Notes under the pieces: model-generated
What the model was told of the DNA's origin: nothing
What the model saw: the letters and a program-made list of their open reading frames with translations, nothing else
Databases searched by the model: none
Source of the DNA: Corynebacterium vitaeruminis DSM 20294
Lineage (GTDB): Bacteria > Actinomycetota > Actinomycetes > Mycobacteriales > Mycobacteriaceae
Assembly: GCF_000550805.1 (NCBI RefSeq)
Contig: NZ_CP004353.1
Location: 2,480,001 to 2,544,000 of the forward strand
DNA length: 64,000 bases
Direction of reading: 5' to 3'
Program-made: the position numbers and the translations under genes
Shown: positions 18,301 to 26,911 of the stretch, in pieces
Layout: each line of letters opens with the position of its first letter
How positions within the stretch are numbered: the stretch's first letter is position 1

Positions 18301-19247
18301 TAGCTGGTTGCCTTTCTCCTTGCGATAACGCAAAGTTTGCCATCTTTGCGCACTATCTCCAACCTCTCACGCGAATTTCCCCCGACCGCGACTCCGCCCT
18401 GCCCAGACCAGCTGGTCACGAGCGAGTCAATCGATTGCAAGATGGCGGCAGAGACTTTCAGCTTCCGCTCGTGGAGGTACGCGGCCAGAACCCGTCGCCG
18501 TAGCGCTGGCGCAAGCTTTCTTAGCTTGTCGACGACCAACCCCTCCCCCTGGCTGGCCTCCGCGAAGGCGCCGGCCGCGAGCTCGTCCAAAAGCTCCCGG
18601 TCCTCCGCCACGAGCGCCCCGGCCGCCGCCAGCGCCTCGACGGGGTCCCTGCCCGCCAGCTCTCCGAGCAGCGGAAGCACCTCGCGGCGCAGGGCCACGC
18701 GCAGGAAGGCGGGGTCCTCATTCATGGGGTCGTCCCAGGGCTTGAGCCCCAACTCGGCGCAGGCCCCGCGGGTATCGGCGCGGCGCACGCGGAGGAAGGG
18801 GCGGGTGATCTCGCCGTGGACGCTCATCGCGGAGAGCTGGCCGCGCAGGCCGCTGAGCAGCACGGTCTCGGCCTGATCGTCGGCGGTGTGGGCGACCCAG
18901 AGGGCGCGGCCTCGCGCTCGGGCGGCCTCCCGCAGCGCCCGGTAGCGGGCCTCGCGGGCCCTGGCCTCGACGTTGCCCTCCCCCACGATCACCGGGACGA
19001 CCTCGGCGGTGGCGCCGAGCGCCTGGGCCTGCGCGGCCGCCGCGGCCGCCACCTCGGTCGATCCGGGCTGCAGGCCGTGGTCGACGACCACCGCGTGGAC
19101 CTCCCGGCCCTCGGCCCGCGCCGCGGCCACTAGGGCCAGGGAGTCGGCCCCTCCCGAGAGCCCGATCACGGGATTGCCGGGGACGTCGCGAAGCGACCGT
19201 CGACAAGCAAGGAAAAACGGCGAGTGACGAGGCCAGAACGGCTGCAT
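18300..19247 (-). CDS. tilS: tRNA(Ile)-lysidine synthetase
   Basis: Converts the wobble cytidine of the AUA-reading tRNA-Ile to lysidine using ATP and lysine. The 315-residue protein has the PP-loop motif SGGADSLAL at about residues 30-38, [11 protein letters not shown], and [14 protein letters not shown] with the conserved Asp-Asp-Gln. The C-terminal region is short, as in other actinobacteria. The ATG at 19245-19247 immediately follows the dac stop codon (TAGATG). The N-terminal segment includes a copy of the dispersed word (19198-19208) and a second copy lies at 18524-18534. Confidence 0.95.
   Translation of the reverse strand: MQPFWPRHSPFFLACRRSLRDVPGNPVIGLSGGADSLALVAAARAEGREVHAVVVDHGLQPGSTEVAAAAAAQAQALGATAEVVPVIVGEGNVEARAREARYRALREAARARGRALWVAHTADDQAETVLLSGLRGQLSAMSVHGEITRPFLRVRRADTRGACAELGLKPWDDPMNEDPAFLRVALRREVLPLLGELAGRDPVEALAAAGALVAEDRELLDELAAGAFAEASQGEGLVVDKLRKLAPALRRRVLAAYLHERKLKVSAAILQSIDSLVTSWSGQGGVAVGGNSRERLEIVRKDGKLCVIARRKATS
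18524..18534 (+). repeat. Dispersed word GCTTDTCGACG
   Basis: Inside tilS (GCTTGTCGACG); the coding strand reads V-V-D-K-L. Confidence 0.75.
19198..19208 (-). repeat. Dispersed word GCTTDTCGACG
   Basis: At the 5' end of tilS; the coding strand reads L-A-C-R-R-S, a different frame from other genic copies. Confidence 0.78.
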
Positions 19248-20495
19248 CTACGACTCGCGAATCGCCGAGGTGAAGCGGTCGAGCGCCTTGCGTGCGGAGT
19301 CGACGTCGGAGCCGTTGGACATGAGCCCGAAGGAGTAGATGTGGCCGGTGGCGTTGGGCACGATGCCGACCAGCGCCGACGTGCCCGTCAGCGTGCCCGT
19401 CTTCGCACGCACCCAGCCGCGGCCGGAGAGATCGGCGTAGCGATCCGCGAGCGTGCCCGTGGCACCTGCCACCGGCAGCGTCTCGATGAGCGGGCGCAGG
19501 GCGCTCTCCTTCACCGTGGCCGTCATGAGCTGGGACAACAGCGCCGGGGTGACGACGTTCGCCGTGCTCAGGCCCGAGGTGTCCTCGATGTAGGTGTTGG
19601 TGAGGTCGAAGCCCGCGTCCTTCAGGATGCTCTGCACGCGGCCGGCCGGATCGGTGGCGTCGAGCTCGCGGCCGATGGCCTCGGCCATGACGTTGTCCGA
19701 CTCCGCCATCATCATCGTCAGCCGCTCCTCCAGCGTGGGCGACTGCGTGCTGGCGACCTCGTCGCCCTCGGAGGAATCGGTGTAGCCGATGGTGTTCGTG
19801 CCGAGCCGCTGCCCCAGCGCCGCCGCGACGTCGAAGGCCGGGGTGTGGCTGCGCGGGACCTCGCCCTCGGTGGCGCCGATGCGCGCGCCGTAGAGCATGA
19901 TCGGCTCCATCGGCGCGATGTACCCGGCCTCGATGTCGGCCGAGTCCCAGCCGCTGGCAAAGCTGGGTGCCTTCCACGCGGAGGTGTCCACCAGCACCTG
20001 ATCCACGGTGGGCACCTTCTGCTTGATCTGGTTGGCAAGGTCGTCGAGGCGCTCGGAGGTCATCCACACATCGCCCGCGGCCTTGATGGTCACCATGGTT
20101 CCGCTGGCCACGACCGTGGTGGTGATCCGGTCCTGCGAGCCCAGCGTCTTGAGCGCCGCGACCGAGGTCAGCAGCTTGGTGGAGCTGGCGGGCTGCAGGG
20201 CGTTCATCGGGACCTTCTCGTAGACGACCTCGCCGGACTGCACGTCGACGACGCGGGCGCCGAAGGTTCCCAACGCCGGATCCTGCGCCAGCTGCTGGAG
20301 GGTGACGGCGAGCTGGGTGTTGTCCACCGGCTGATCCTGGGCGAAGGCCTCGATCTGGCGGGTGGGCGTGGGCAACGCCTGCGCCTCGCCGTGATCGAGC
20401 GCCATGCGCTGGGAGAAGTAAACCCCGCCGGTTACTGTTGCTGCCACCGCGACGGTCGTAACCCCCGTCGCTACCCACCACTTCGTGCCTTTCAT
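19248..20495 (-). CDS. dac: D-alanyl-D-alanine carboxypeptidase / endopeptidase, PBP4 type (peptidase S13)
   Basis: Extracytoplasmic penicillin-binding protein that trims or cleaves peptidoglycan peptides. The 415-residue protein has an N-terminal signal anchor (WWVATGVTTVAVAATVTGGV), then the serine-transferase motifs SSTK (SxxK), SDN (in AESDNVMAEA) and KTG (RAKTGTLTGTSAL), in the order and spacing of S13 peptidases. The frame continues far upstream, but the start is set at ATG 20493-20495, where TAGGCT (plus-strand 20503-20508) lies 7 nt before it. It is divergent from ppa and heads the dac-tilS-hpt-DIP1984 unit. Confidence 0.93.
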   Translation of the reverse strand: MKGTKWWVATGVTTVAVAATVTGGVYFSQRMALDHGEAQALPTPTRQIEAFAQDQPVDNTQLAVTLQQLAQDPALGTFGARVVDVQSGEVVYEKVPMNALQPASSTKLLTSVAALKTLGSQDRITTTVVASGTMVTIKAAGDVWMTSERLDDLANQIKQKVPTVDQVLVDTSAWKAPSFASGWDSADIEAGYIAPMEPIMLYGARIGATEGEVPRSHTPAFDVAAALGQRLGTNTIGYTDSSEGDEVASTQSPTLEERLTMMMAESDNVMAEAIGRELDATDPAGRVQSILKDAGFDLTNTYIEDTSGLSTANVVTPALLSQLMTATVKESALRPLIETLPVAGATGTLADRYADLSGRGWVRAKTGTLTGTSALVGIVPNATGHIYSFGLMSNGSDVDSARKALDRFTSAIRES

Positions 20496-20579
20496 CCCCA
20501 CTAGCCTAACCCGCAGGGCCGAGCGGGTAGGATATTGACAGATAATCCGTCTCTCTTTTGACACAAGGAGTATTCCCAC

Positions 20580-21056
20580 ATGAGCATTGAGGTCACCATC
20601 GAGATCCCGAAGGGCTCCCGCAACAAGTACGAGGTCGACCACGAGACCGGCAAAGTCTACCTCGACCGCTACCTGTTCACCCCGATGGCTTACCCGCTCG
20701 ACTACGGCTTCATTGACCACACCCTCGGCGAGGACGGCGACCCGCTGGACGCCCTCGTCATCCTCCCGGAGCCGGTGTTCCCGGGCGTGATCGTCAAGGC
20801 CCGCCCGCTCGGCGTGTTCAAGATGACCGACGAGGCCGGCGGCGACGACAAGCTCCTCTGCGTCATCGACGACGTCCGCTGGAACCACCTGCAGGACATC
20901 GCGGACGTCTCCGACTTCCTCAAGGACGAGATCGAGCACTTCTTCGTTCACTACAAGGACCTCGAGCCGAACAAGGAAGTCACCGGCTCCGGCTGGGGCG
21001 ACAAGGCCGAGGCCGAGAAGATCCACGCCGAGGCTATCGCTCGCTTCCAGGGCTAG
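20580..21056 (+). CDS. ppa: Inorganic pyrophosphatase
   Basis: Hydrolyses pyrophosphate released by biosynthesis. The 158-residue protein is a type I enzyme with the signature DGDPLDALV (three catalytic Asp), [34 protein letters not shown] and [18 protein letters not shown] precedes the ATG at 20580 by about 8 nt. It is a single-gene unit followed by a strong terminator. Confidence 0.97.
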   Translation: MSIEVTIEIPKGSRNKYEVDHETGKVYLDRYLFTPMAYPLDYGFIDHTLGEDGDPLDALVILPEPVFPGVIVKARPLGVFKMTDEAGGDDKLLCVIDDVRWNHLQDIADVSDFLKDEIEHFFVHYKDLEPNKEVTGSGWGDKAEAEKIHAEAIARFQG

Positions 21057-21064
21057 TTTTAAGG

Positions 21065-21104
21065 GCCGCCCGGCGCGCCGCGAAGGTGCGCCGGGCGGCT
21101 TTTT
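21065..21104 (+). terminator. Intrinsic terminator of ppa
   Basis: GCCGCCCGGCGC and its complement (ending GGGCGGC at 21099) form a long GC-rich stem with a short loop, followed by TTTTT (21100-21104), 9 nt after the ppa stop. Confidence 0.9.
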
Positions 21105-21129
21105 CGTGCGCTCCCGTGGGCTCCCGTGG

Positions 21130-21224
21130 GCTCGGTCGAAGTCAGTCGGTCGAAGGCACGGTTTTTCAATACCCCCCTGGGGTATATTTTTCCTTGAGTT
21201 CGACCCACTGAGTTCGACCGAACC
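21130..21224. repeat. Palindromic intergenic element, copy A
   Basis: A 95-bp imperfect palindrome is centred on ATACCCCCCTGGGGTAT (21169-21185). The left arm (GCTCGGTCGAAGTCAGTCGG onward, from 21130) matches the reverse complement of the right arm (ending at 21224) at 26 of 32 positions. Each arm contains GGTCGAA-type words twice. It lies past the ppa terminator and before the DUF559 gene. A second element of the same architecture is at 58581-58671. The core resembles CsoR/RcnR-type operators, which is only a resemblance. Confidence 0.8.
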
Positions 21225-21296
21225 CCGTTCCCCATGCGATTCCCCTCCCACCTCGGTACCCTGACAAGGGCACCAACGACTTTTGGGGGAATCTCG

Positions 21297-22313
21297 TTGA
21301 ATCGACCGCGCCTTGCTCCGCAATTTCTCAGGGATCGCCGCACTGGCAAGCTCCTACCAAGCCGGAGCAATTGGATAGAAGAATATGGCCTGATCGAGCT
21401 CCGCAAGAAGCCTTGCTCCGACGCACAGTTTTGGGCCGAACGCCGGGAAGGCAAATGGCCTGCGCTCATACCCGAAATCGCGCATGACCCGGATCGTCAC
21501 CGCGAATTGCCGCCTTGGGAGAGGATGCGAGCTCTAACCGCAGCCCAGGCCCTCGTTACCACCAGCGCGACTGTCTGCAGCTTGAGCAGCGCACTCCTGT
21601 GGAACCTATGGGTGCTGGGCACTCCCAAGAAGGTTGAGCTGAACTACGTCGGCAGCGTGAAGCCCCCAGGGAAAAGCACACGGCGCGATTATCAGCACTA
21701 CCGCAGCGCCTTCCTCCCGGAGGAATCAGTGATCACCGTGGGCGGCGCTCGGATGACCTCGCTGCCCCGCACGCTCATCGACGTCACGAGGTTCCACGGC
21801 GTGACCGCGGGAGTCGTGGCCATGGACTCGTTGCGGGCAAGCCTGCCGCGCTTCGACCGCAAGGCCCTAGAGAAACTCCTCCTCGACGGCCAGTCCTACC
21901 GCGGAAAACCCAAGGTCCGCGAGGCGATCGCGCTGTCGACGGGGAAGTCGGAAAGCCCGCTCGAGTCGCGGGCGCGCGTGGCACTGCTCACAGCCAAGGT
22001 CAAGGGCCTAGAAACCCTAGAGTTCCAGAAGGAGATCACCGTCGCCCCGCACCTGTTCCGCGCGGACTTCCTTATCAACGGCTGGCTCGTCGTCGAGGTC
22101 GACGGCAGGGCGAAGTACGACGGCGCCACCTTCTCGCAAAGCGCCGAGCAGGCCATCCGCGAGGAGCGCGAGCGCGAGGTCCACCTCTCGAGGCAGGGGT
22201 TTCGCGTGCTACGCGTCCACGACGAGGACATCGACAACCCCGCGCGGCTGGTCGCCCTCGTGGAGCGCGAACTCAGCTCGCTAGCATCCCCGAAACCAGC
22301 CCGACCAGCGTGA
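21297..22313 (+). CDS. DUF559 / PD-(D/E)XK nuclease-fold protein with AbiEi-like N-terminal region
   Basis: Function unknown; relatives are annotated as DUF559 proteins or type IV toxin-antitoxin-like regulators. The 338-residue protein has a central part (SALLWNLWVLGTPKKVEL, ARMTSLPRTLIDVTRF) resembling AbiEi-family antitoxins. Its C-terminal Vsr-like fold reads FRADFLINGWLVVEVDGRAK, EEREREVHLSRQGFRVLRVHDEDI with the Asp and Glu-x-Asp expected of PD-(D/E)XK enzymes. The start is uncertain: TTG at 21297 has GGGGGA 6 nt upstream and is preferred; an in-frame ATG at 21234 sits beside the palindromic element. No partner toxin gene is adjacent. Its 3' end overlaps the next, convergent gene by 41 nt. 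Confidence 0.65.
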   Translation: MNRPRLAPQFLRDRRTGKLLPSRSNWIEEYGLIELRKKPCSDAQFWAERREGKWPALIPEIAHDPDRHRELPPWERMRALTAAQALVTTSATVCSLSSALLWNLWVLGTPKKVELNYVGSVKPPGKSTRRDYQHYRSAFLPEESVITVGGARMTSLPRTLIDVTRFHGVTAGVVAMDSLRASLPRFDRKALEKLLLDGQSYRGKPKVREAIALSTGKSESPLESRARVALLTAKVKGLETLEFQKEITVAPHLFRADFLINGWLVVEVDGRAKYDGATFSQSAEQAIREEREREVHLSRQGFRVLRVHDEDIDNPARLVALVERELSSLASPKPARPA

Positions 22314-22692
22314 ACCACACCCCCAGGGCCAGCACCACGATGAGGGCGGGCTGGCCGGGAGCCACGACCAGACCAAGCACCCCGACGATATCCCCCGCGA
22401 CGCCGAGCCATAACAGGATGCGGGGGAGGCGGTCGATCGGGACCCGGAGCGCCCAGCAGGCGGTCGCGAGCAGGGCCAAGGGGGCGGACAGGCCGCTGAT
22501 GGTCGCGAGCGAGCCGCCGATAGGCGTCGACAAGCGAGAAAACAGGAACGCAGCGGCGACGGCGCCGGTGACGAGAACCACGACCCACAGGCGCCAGGCG
22601 AGCTGACCCGTCAGGCGCCGCTTGTCGCGCGCGGTGGGGCCGACGAGGCGGGCGAGCAGCGCCTGTTGCTGCGGGGTCAGCTCTTTGCTCAT
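22273..22692 (-). CDS. Small four-helix membrane protein, unknown function
   Basis: I do not recognise the family. The 139-residue protein has a short charged N terminus (MSKELTPQQQALLARLVGPT) and four hydrophobic segments at about residues 33-53, 61-80, 92-110 and 116-136. The ATG at 22690-22692 lies 12 nt after the tannase-like gene's stop, so the two are probably cotranscribed. Its last 41 nt overlap the 3' end of the DUF559 gene on the other strand. A dispersed 11-bp word lies inside it (22525-22535, reading SRLSTP). Confidence 0.6.
   Translation of the reverse strand: MSKELTPQQQALLARLVGPTARDKRRLTGQLAWRLWVVVLVTGAVAAAFLFSRLSTPIGGSLATISGLSAPLALLATACWALRVPIDRLPRILLWLGVAGDIVGVLGLVVAPGQPALIVVLALGVWFTLVGLVSGMLAS
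22525..22535 (-). repeat. Dispersed word GCTTDTCGACG
   Basis: Inside the small membrane protein gene; the coding strand reads S-R-L-S-T-P. Confidence 0.78.
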
Positions 22693-22703
22693 GGGCTAAT
22701 AGC

Positions 22704-24545
22704 TTAGCCCTGGACCCACTTGATGAAGTTGGTGGAGGCGTCGCCTTCGAGCTCCGCCATCGTGTGGCCGAGGCCCCAGATGGTGCCGAAGTCCACGTCC
22801 GAGATACCCATCTGCGTCAGCGCGAGCGCAATGTTGAGCTCGACCGGGGTGGCCGTGTCGCCCTGCTTGATGCCGGTGCGGATGCGCCACCGCGGGGCGA
22901 CGGTCGACTCGCCGAAGCCCGGGTAGGTCTTGTTGATGTAGTACATCGGGTTGTACATGTCCTGGCGGGTGGTCACGTCGATGCCCACCGCGTCCTTCTT
23001 GGCGAAGTCGGAGTCGTAGCCGTCGGCGCCGTAGTCGCTGGACCAGTCGGAGTAGCTGGAGTAGTCGGCCTTCTCGATGACGTCGCGCGACGGCTCGGAG
23101 AAGTGCAGCGGGTCGGAGGCGCCGATGCCCATCACGGTGTTCTCGGTCTGGCCGCGGGAGACGCCGTCGAGCGCGCCGACATCCTTGGTGGCGTTCTTCT
23201 GGCTGTTGATGAATCCGCGCAGGTTATCCACCTTCGCCGTGTTGGTGGCGGAGTCGTAGATGGCCCAGGTCTCGGACTCGTTGAGCTTGGCGAAATACTC
23301 CTCGACCGTGTTGTAGGTGGTCGTGTCTTCCTCCTGCTGTCCCATGCCGGCGGGGGCACCGCCCCCGGACGGCATCGCGCCCGACGCCCCGGCAGCACCT
23401 GCGCCAGCCGCGTCAGACGGCGAGGCACCCGAGGAGGAACCGCTCTGCGCCGCAGCACCAGTCCCGCCGACCCCGACGCTCATGCCCGCCATCGTCGTGT
23501 TCGACGGCGTGTACGGGAACGTGGTCACGGACAGGAAGTCGTTGAGCGACTTCTCCACCACGGCGACGATCTTGTCGTAGTAGCTGCCCGCGAGGAAGTA
23601 GCCGTCGCCGGACTGCTCAAGGGACATCCGCTTCCCGCCGTCCTCGAGTCCGAGCCCGTTGAGGTAGTCGCCGAAGGCCTTGGCCAGGTCGTTGGAGTAG
23701 GCCTTGGTCCAGGTTCCGTCGGCACGCGTGCCGGTGGTGGCAAACTGCCCCATCTGCCACTCGTAGGCGAGGTTGGCAAAGTCCAGGCTGGTGATCGGGC
23801 ACCAGCACATGGCGCCGGCGATGGCGTCGGAAAGCTTCTCGCCGTTCGCGCCGGTCATGGCCGCGCCGATGGTCTCGAGGTACGGCGTGTACAGGTCAGA
23901 GTCGCCGGAGGCGCCCATGACCGCCGACTGCGCGCCGCCGCCGGAGTGGCCGAAGGTGTAAACCTTCGAGGTGTCGGCGGGGATGAACTCGGCGTTGAGG
24001 CGGATGAACCGCACCGCCGCCTTGAGGTCGGTAACGCCCCACGGCGCGTTGCCCACGTAGGAATCGGACATGGAGTCCCTACCGCGCATGCCCGCGTGCG
24101 CGTACACGAGCCCGGCCTCGATGTACTCCGACACCGTGTCCCAGGAGTACTCGGTCATCGGCGCCTGCGCCGCGTAACCAGGAGTGTTCAACGGCATGAC
24201 CACGGCGGCGGTCGTCTGCTTCGGCTTCAGCGAGTAGGTGCCGTCACCATTGTCGGTGGCGTCCACGCTCGCGCCCGGCACGATGAGCGACAGCGTCTCA
24301 TAGTCGGTCGCCTGCGGCTTGGAGCAGTACGTGAGCCCCAAGATGTAGTAGGCGTTATTGGTCTCGTCGTAGGACCAGCCCTTGCCGTCCATGGAGAGCT
24401 CGGTTGCATTATTGCTTGCCGACGTCGTGCCTGCGGCGGAGGTCCCCGAGGACGAGGAGTTGGACGAACACGCCGCCAGCGCCCCCGCCCCGGCGACGAC
24501 GGCCGAACCAAAAAGGAAATTTCTGCGGTTGATGAGAGTGGTCAT
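22704..24545 (-). CDS. Secreted alpha/beta hydrolase lipoprotein, subtype A tannase-like
   Basis: Predicted surface esterase. The 613-residue protein starts MTTLINRRNFLFGSAVVAG, with a twin-arginine-like pair followed by a lipobox LAACSS (Cys at about residue 26), so it is probably exported and lipid-anchored. The nucleophile motif GHSGGGAQ is near residue 199, preceded by APWGVTDLKAAVRFIRLNAE. A low-complexity Ser/Gly/Ala insert (about residues 365-410) interrupts the domain, and the candidate catalytic His is in GLGHTMAELEG. The overall plan matches tannase subtype A lipoproteins, but substrate is not shown. GAGGAG precedes the ATG at 24543-24545. Confidence 0.68.
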   Translation of the reverse strand: MTTLINRRNFLFGSAVVAGAGALAACSSNSSSSGTSAAGTTSASNNATELSMDGKGWSYDETNNAYYILGLTYCSKPQATDYETLSLIVPGASVDATDNGDGTYSLKPKQTTAAVVMPLNTPGYAAQAPMTEYSWDTVSEYIEAGLVYAHAGMRGRDSMSDSYVGNAPWGVTDLKAAVRFIRLNAEFIPADTSKVYTFGHSGGGAQSAVMGASGDSDLYTPYLETIGAAMTGANGEKLSDAIAGAMCWCPITSLDFANLAYEWQMGQFATTGTRADGTWTKAYSNDLAKAFGDYLNGLGLEDGGKRMSLEQSGDGYFLAGSYYDKIVAVVEKSLNDFLSVTTFPYTPSNTTMAGMSVGVGGTGAAAQSGSSSGASPSDAAGAGAAGASGAMPSGGGAPAGMGQQEEDTTTYNTVEEYFAKLNESETWAIYDSATNTAKVDNLRGFINSQKNATKDVGALDGVSRGQTENTVMGIGASDPLHFSEPSRDVIEKADYSSYSDWSSDYGADGYDSDFAKKDAVGIDVTTRQDMYNPMYYINKTYPGFGESTVAPRWRIRTGIKQGDTATPVELNIALALTQMGISDVDFGTIWGLGHTMAELEGDASTNFIKWVQG

Positions 24546-24682
24546 TTCTGCTCCTCAGGCGGATGAGATTGTGCGAACGAAACCAGTTAAACACCCAATT
24601 TGCCCGATTCAGCCCGGTTGCACACTCCTCCCAGCAACCTTCTTTAGCATTCACAGGTTTGTTTCTGGCTAAGATGTCCCAC

Positions 24683-24973
24683 ATGAGAGAAGTCACCGTC
24701 ACCGAAGTCCCCGAGAACGCCCAGCTTATCGACGTCCGCGAGGTCGATGAGTTCGCCGCCGTCCGCGCCCGCGGCGCCAAGAACATCCCGCTGTCCGAGT
24801 TCGTCTCCCGCGTCGGCGAGATCGACGACGAGCAGGACATCTACGTCATCTGCAAGGCCGGCGGCCGCAGCGCCAAGGCCTGCGAGTACCTCGCCACCCG
24901 CGACATCGACGCCATCAACGTCGCTGGCGGCACCGACGGCTGGGTCGCAGCTGGCCTGCCGACCGAGAGCTAG
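24683..24973 (+). CDS. Rhodanese-like domain protein
   Basis: Single-domain sulfurtransferase-type protein of 96 residues. The Cys-containing active-site loop is YVICKAGGRSAKACEYL (CKAGGRS), and the CH2A-like region is ENAQLIDVREVDEFAAVRARGAKNIPL. It likely moves sulfur between thiols in the cytoplasm; the partner is unknown. The ATG at 24683 is 7 nt after an extended -10 (TGGC-TAAGAT, 24670-24675), giving a leaderless mRNA; an ATG at 24674 overlaps that -10 box and is less likely. A terminator follows. Confidence 0.88.
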   Translation: MREVTVTEVPENAQLIDVREVDEFAAVRARGAKNIPLSEFVSRVGEIDDEQDIYVICKAGGRSAKACEYLATRDIDAINVAGGTDGWVAAGLPTES

Positions 24974-24989
24974 GATTCGTACGAACGCT

Positions 24990-25015
24990 GCCCGTCCCGG
25001 TCTTCCGGGACGGGC
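24990..25015 (+). terminator. Intrinsic terminator after the rhodanese gene
   Basis: GCCCGTCCCGG and CCGGGACGGGC form a perfect 11-bp stem with a 4-nt loop TCTT, followed by GTTTCG, 16 nt after the stop codon. Confidence 0.85.
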
Positions 25016-25063
25016 GTTTCGGCGTTTAGGATGCAGTATGTTCCTCCTCACAAGGAGTCACTT

Positions 25064-26269
25064 ATGCGCCGAACCCTCTTCGCCCTCCTCGCCGCCTGCG
25101 CGGCGCTGGCCCCCACCAGCGCGAACGCGCTGCAGATCGTCCCCAACACGGACCCGGGCGGGTTCTATTCCACGGTCCCCGCTCCCAGCAGCGAGGCCCC
25201 CGGCGCGGTGCTGAGCGTCCAGGACGTGCCAGCCGGGGTGCTGGACGGCGTCGTGGAGGCCAAGCGCTTCTCCTACGCGTCGACCCACCCGACCGGCCGA
25301 ACGGTGCCGGTCACGGGCATCATCATGGTGCCGTCCGCGCCATGGACCGGCCCCGGCGGGCGCCCGGTCGCGCTGTTCGCCCCCGGTACCCAGGGCGCGG
25401 GCGACGCGTGTGCCCCGTCGAAGCTCATCGGCTACGGCACCGAGTACGAGGAGCTGCCTGTCTCCGTCCTTTTGCAGCGCGGCTTCGCGGTGGCCATGAC
25501 GGACTACCAGGGCATCGGCACGCTCGGCGCGCACACCTACATGAACCGCTTCGCGCAGGGCGCGGCGGTGCTTGACATGGGCCGCGCCATTACCCAGCTG
25601 GGGATCCCGGGCATCGACGCCTCGACCCGCCAGGTCACCTGGGAATACTCGCAGGGCGGCGGGGCGTCCGCGGCCGCGGCGGAGATGCACGCGAGCTACG
25701 CGCCGGACGTCAACCTAGTCGCGGGGTTCGGGGGCGGCGTCCCGGCCGACCTGCTCACCACGGCGCGGTCGCTGGAGGGCTCGCCGCTCATCGGCGCGGT
25801 TGGCTACGCCGTCACGGGGCTCTACGAGGTGCACCCCGAGCTGCAGCAGATGGTAGAGAGCACGCTTAACGACGCTGGCGTGGCGTGGCTCCATCAAGGC
25901 GGGAGCGACTGCATCTTCGAGACCTTCGCCACCATGCCCGTCCCAGACTCGAGCATCTACACCCGCTCCGGGCAGCGGATCACGGACGTCCTCGCCGAGG
26001 AGCAGTTCCGCCCCTACTTCGAGGAGCAGCGCCTGGGAACCGTTGCGCCGGACATCCCGATGTTCATCATGCAGGGCACCAACGACGACATCATCCCGGC
26101 CGCCCAGGCGCGGGAGATGGTGGCGGGCTGGCGCGAGCGCGGCGCGGCCGTGGACTACCAGGAGGACCCGGCGCCGCTCCTCGTGCGCATGCAGGGGCAC
26201 GTAGGTCCGCTGGCGTCGTCCTTCGAGCCCGCTTTCGCGTGGGTCATGGGGCAACTCGCCGAAGGCTAG
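25064..26269 (+). CDS. Secreted lipase (LIP family)
   Basis: Predicted extracellular lipase/esterase of 401 residues. A signal peptide (MRRTLFALLAACAALAPTSA, cleavage near NA-LQ) is followed by a LIP-type hydrolase: ALFAPGTQGAGDACAPS, VAMTDYQGIGTLGAHTYMNR, and the nucleophile region TWEYSQGGGASAAAA. In most relatives the Ser lies in GYSQGG; here the first Gly is Glu (EYSQGG), while Ser is kept. The C-terminal part has FIMQGTNDDIIPAAQAR (Asp) and a His in RMQGHVG. AAGGAG precedes ATG 25064; an in-frame upstream ATG at 25031 has no ribosome binding site. A dispersed word follows immediately after the stop codon (26271-26281). Confidence 0.86.
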   Translation: MRRTLFALLAACAALAPTSANALQIVPNTDPGGFYSTVPAPSSEAPGAVLSVQDVPAGVLDGVVEAKRFSYASTHPTGRTVPVTGIIMVPSAPWTGPGGRPVALFAPGTQGAGDACAPSKLIGYGTEYEELPVSVLLQRGFAVAMTDYQGIGTLGAHTYMNRFAQGAAVLDMGRAITQLGIPGIDASTRQVTWEYSQGGGASAAAAEMHASYAPDVNLVAGFGGGVPADLLTTARSLEGSPLIGAVGYAVTGLYEVHPELQQMVESTLNDAGVAWLHQGGSDCIFETFATMPVPDSSIYTRSGQRITDVLAEEQFRPYFEEQRLGTVAPDIPMFIMQGTNDDIIPAAQAREMVAGWRERGAAVDYQEDPAPLLVRMQGHVGPLASSFEPAFAWVMGQLAEG

Positions 26270-26270
26270 G

Positions 26271-26281
26271 CGTCGATAAGC
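26271..26281 (-). repeat. Dispersed word GCTTDTCGACG
   Basis: Two bases after the lipase stop (CTAGG-CGTCGATAAGC); non-coding copy. Confidence 0.8.
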
Positions 26282-26369
26282 AAAGAAAATGAAATAAAAG
26301 ACCCCACAAAAGGTGGGTTCGCCCCATCAATCCCAGCGAAACCTCAGCTCCTGCCTTAACGTATGGGGC

Positions 26370-26882
26370 ATGACATTTCCCACCTTTCCCGCAGACCTGC
26401 TCGAGTCGCCGTCGTTCCAGCTCGAGAGACTGCGCCGACGCACCCGCGACGAGGTCGAGGCGGCGCTGGGCCAGAGGGGGCTCACGCTGCGCGAGTACTG
26501 GGTGCTCACGTGCCTGACCACCAGCCACGCGTCGAGCCAGTCGGCGCTGTGCGAGGTGCTGGCCATCGACGCCTCCGACATGGTGCGGCTCATCGATTCG
26601 CTGGAGAACAGGCAGTGGGTCAAGCGCGAGCGCGACCCCAAGGACCGCCGCCGACAGATCGTCACCTCGACGAAGAAGGGCCGCAACAACCAAAAGAACC
26701 TGCTCGTACTCGTCCGCGAGGCCGAGGACCGCGCCCTCGACGAGTCCACCTCCAAGCAGCTCAAGCACCTGCGCAAGCTCGCGCAGTCGATCATCGGGGC
26801 GCCTGTTGAGAACACTGAGAATACTGCGACCACAGCGCCCGCAGAGACCACAGGCACCCCTGAGGAAAACACGCCCGCCTAG
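26370..26882 (+). CDS. MarR-family transcriptional regulator
   Basis: DNA-binding regulator of 170 residues with the winged-helix pattern: LTLREYWVLTCL, SQSALCEVLAIDASDMVRLIDSLE (recognition helix region), KRERDPKDRRRQIVTSTKKG (wing with the Asp-Arg-Arg motif of MarR). A low-complexity Thr/Glu/Pro tail ends the protein. ATG 26370 lies 7 nt after TAACGT (26357-26362), so it is likely leaderless. The Pls/PosA synthetase begins 29 nt downstream, so this protein probably controls that gene and itself. No other target is apparent. Confidence 0.85.
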   Translation: MTFPTFPADLLESPSFQLERLRRRTRDEVEAALGQRGLTLREYWVLTCLTTSHASSQSALCEVLAIDASDMVRLIDSLENRQWVKRERDPKDRRRQIVTSTKKGRNNQKNLLVLVREAEDRALDESTSKQLKHLRKLAQSIIGAPVENTENTATTAPAETTGTPEENTPA

Positions 26883-26911
26883 CCCCGTTACTTTAAGGAC
26901 GCCCCTCTCCC

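Noticed and set aside
14389..18303. A 1304-codon open frame antisense to ftsH and the hpt region
   Set aside because: It mirrors well-supported genes on the other strand; high GC3 removes stop codons in the antisense frame. The protein has no recognisable domain.
21169..21185. A CsoR-type copper operator controlling the downstream gene
   Set aside because: The core resembles such sites, but it is the centre of a much longer palindrome that recurs at 58581-58671 away from any promoter, and no copper gene is near.
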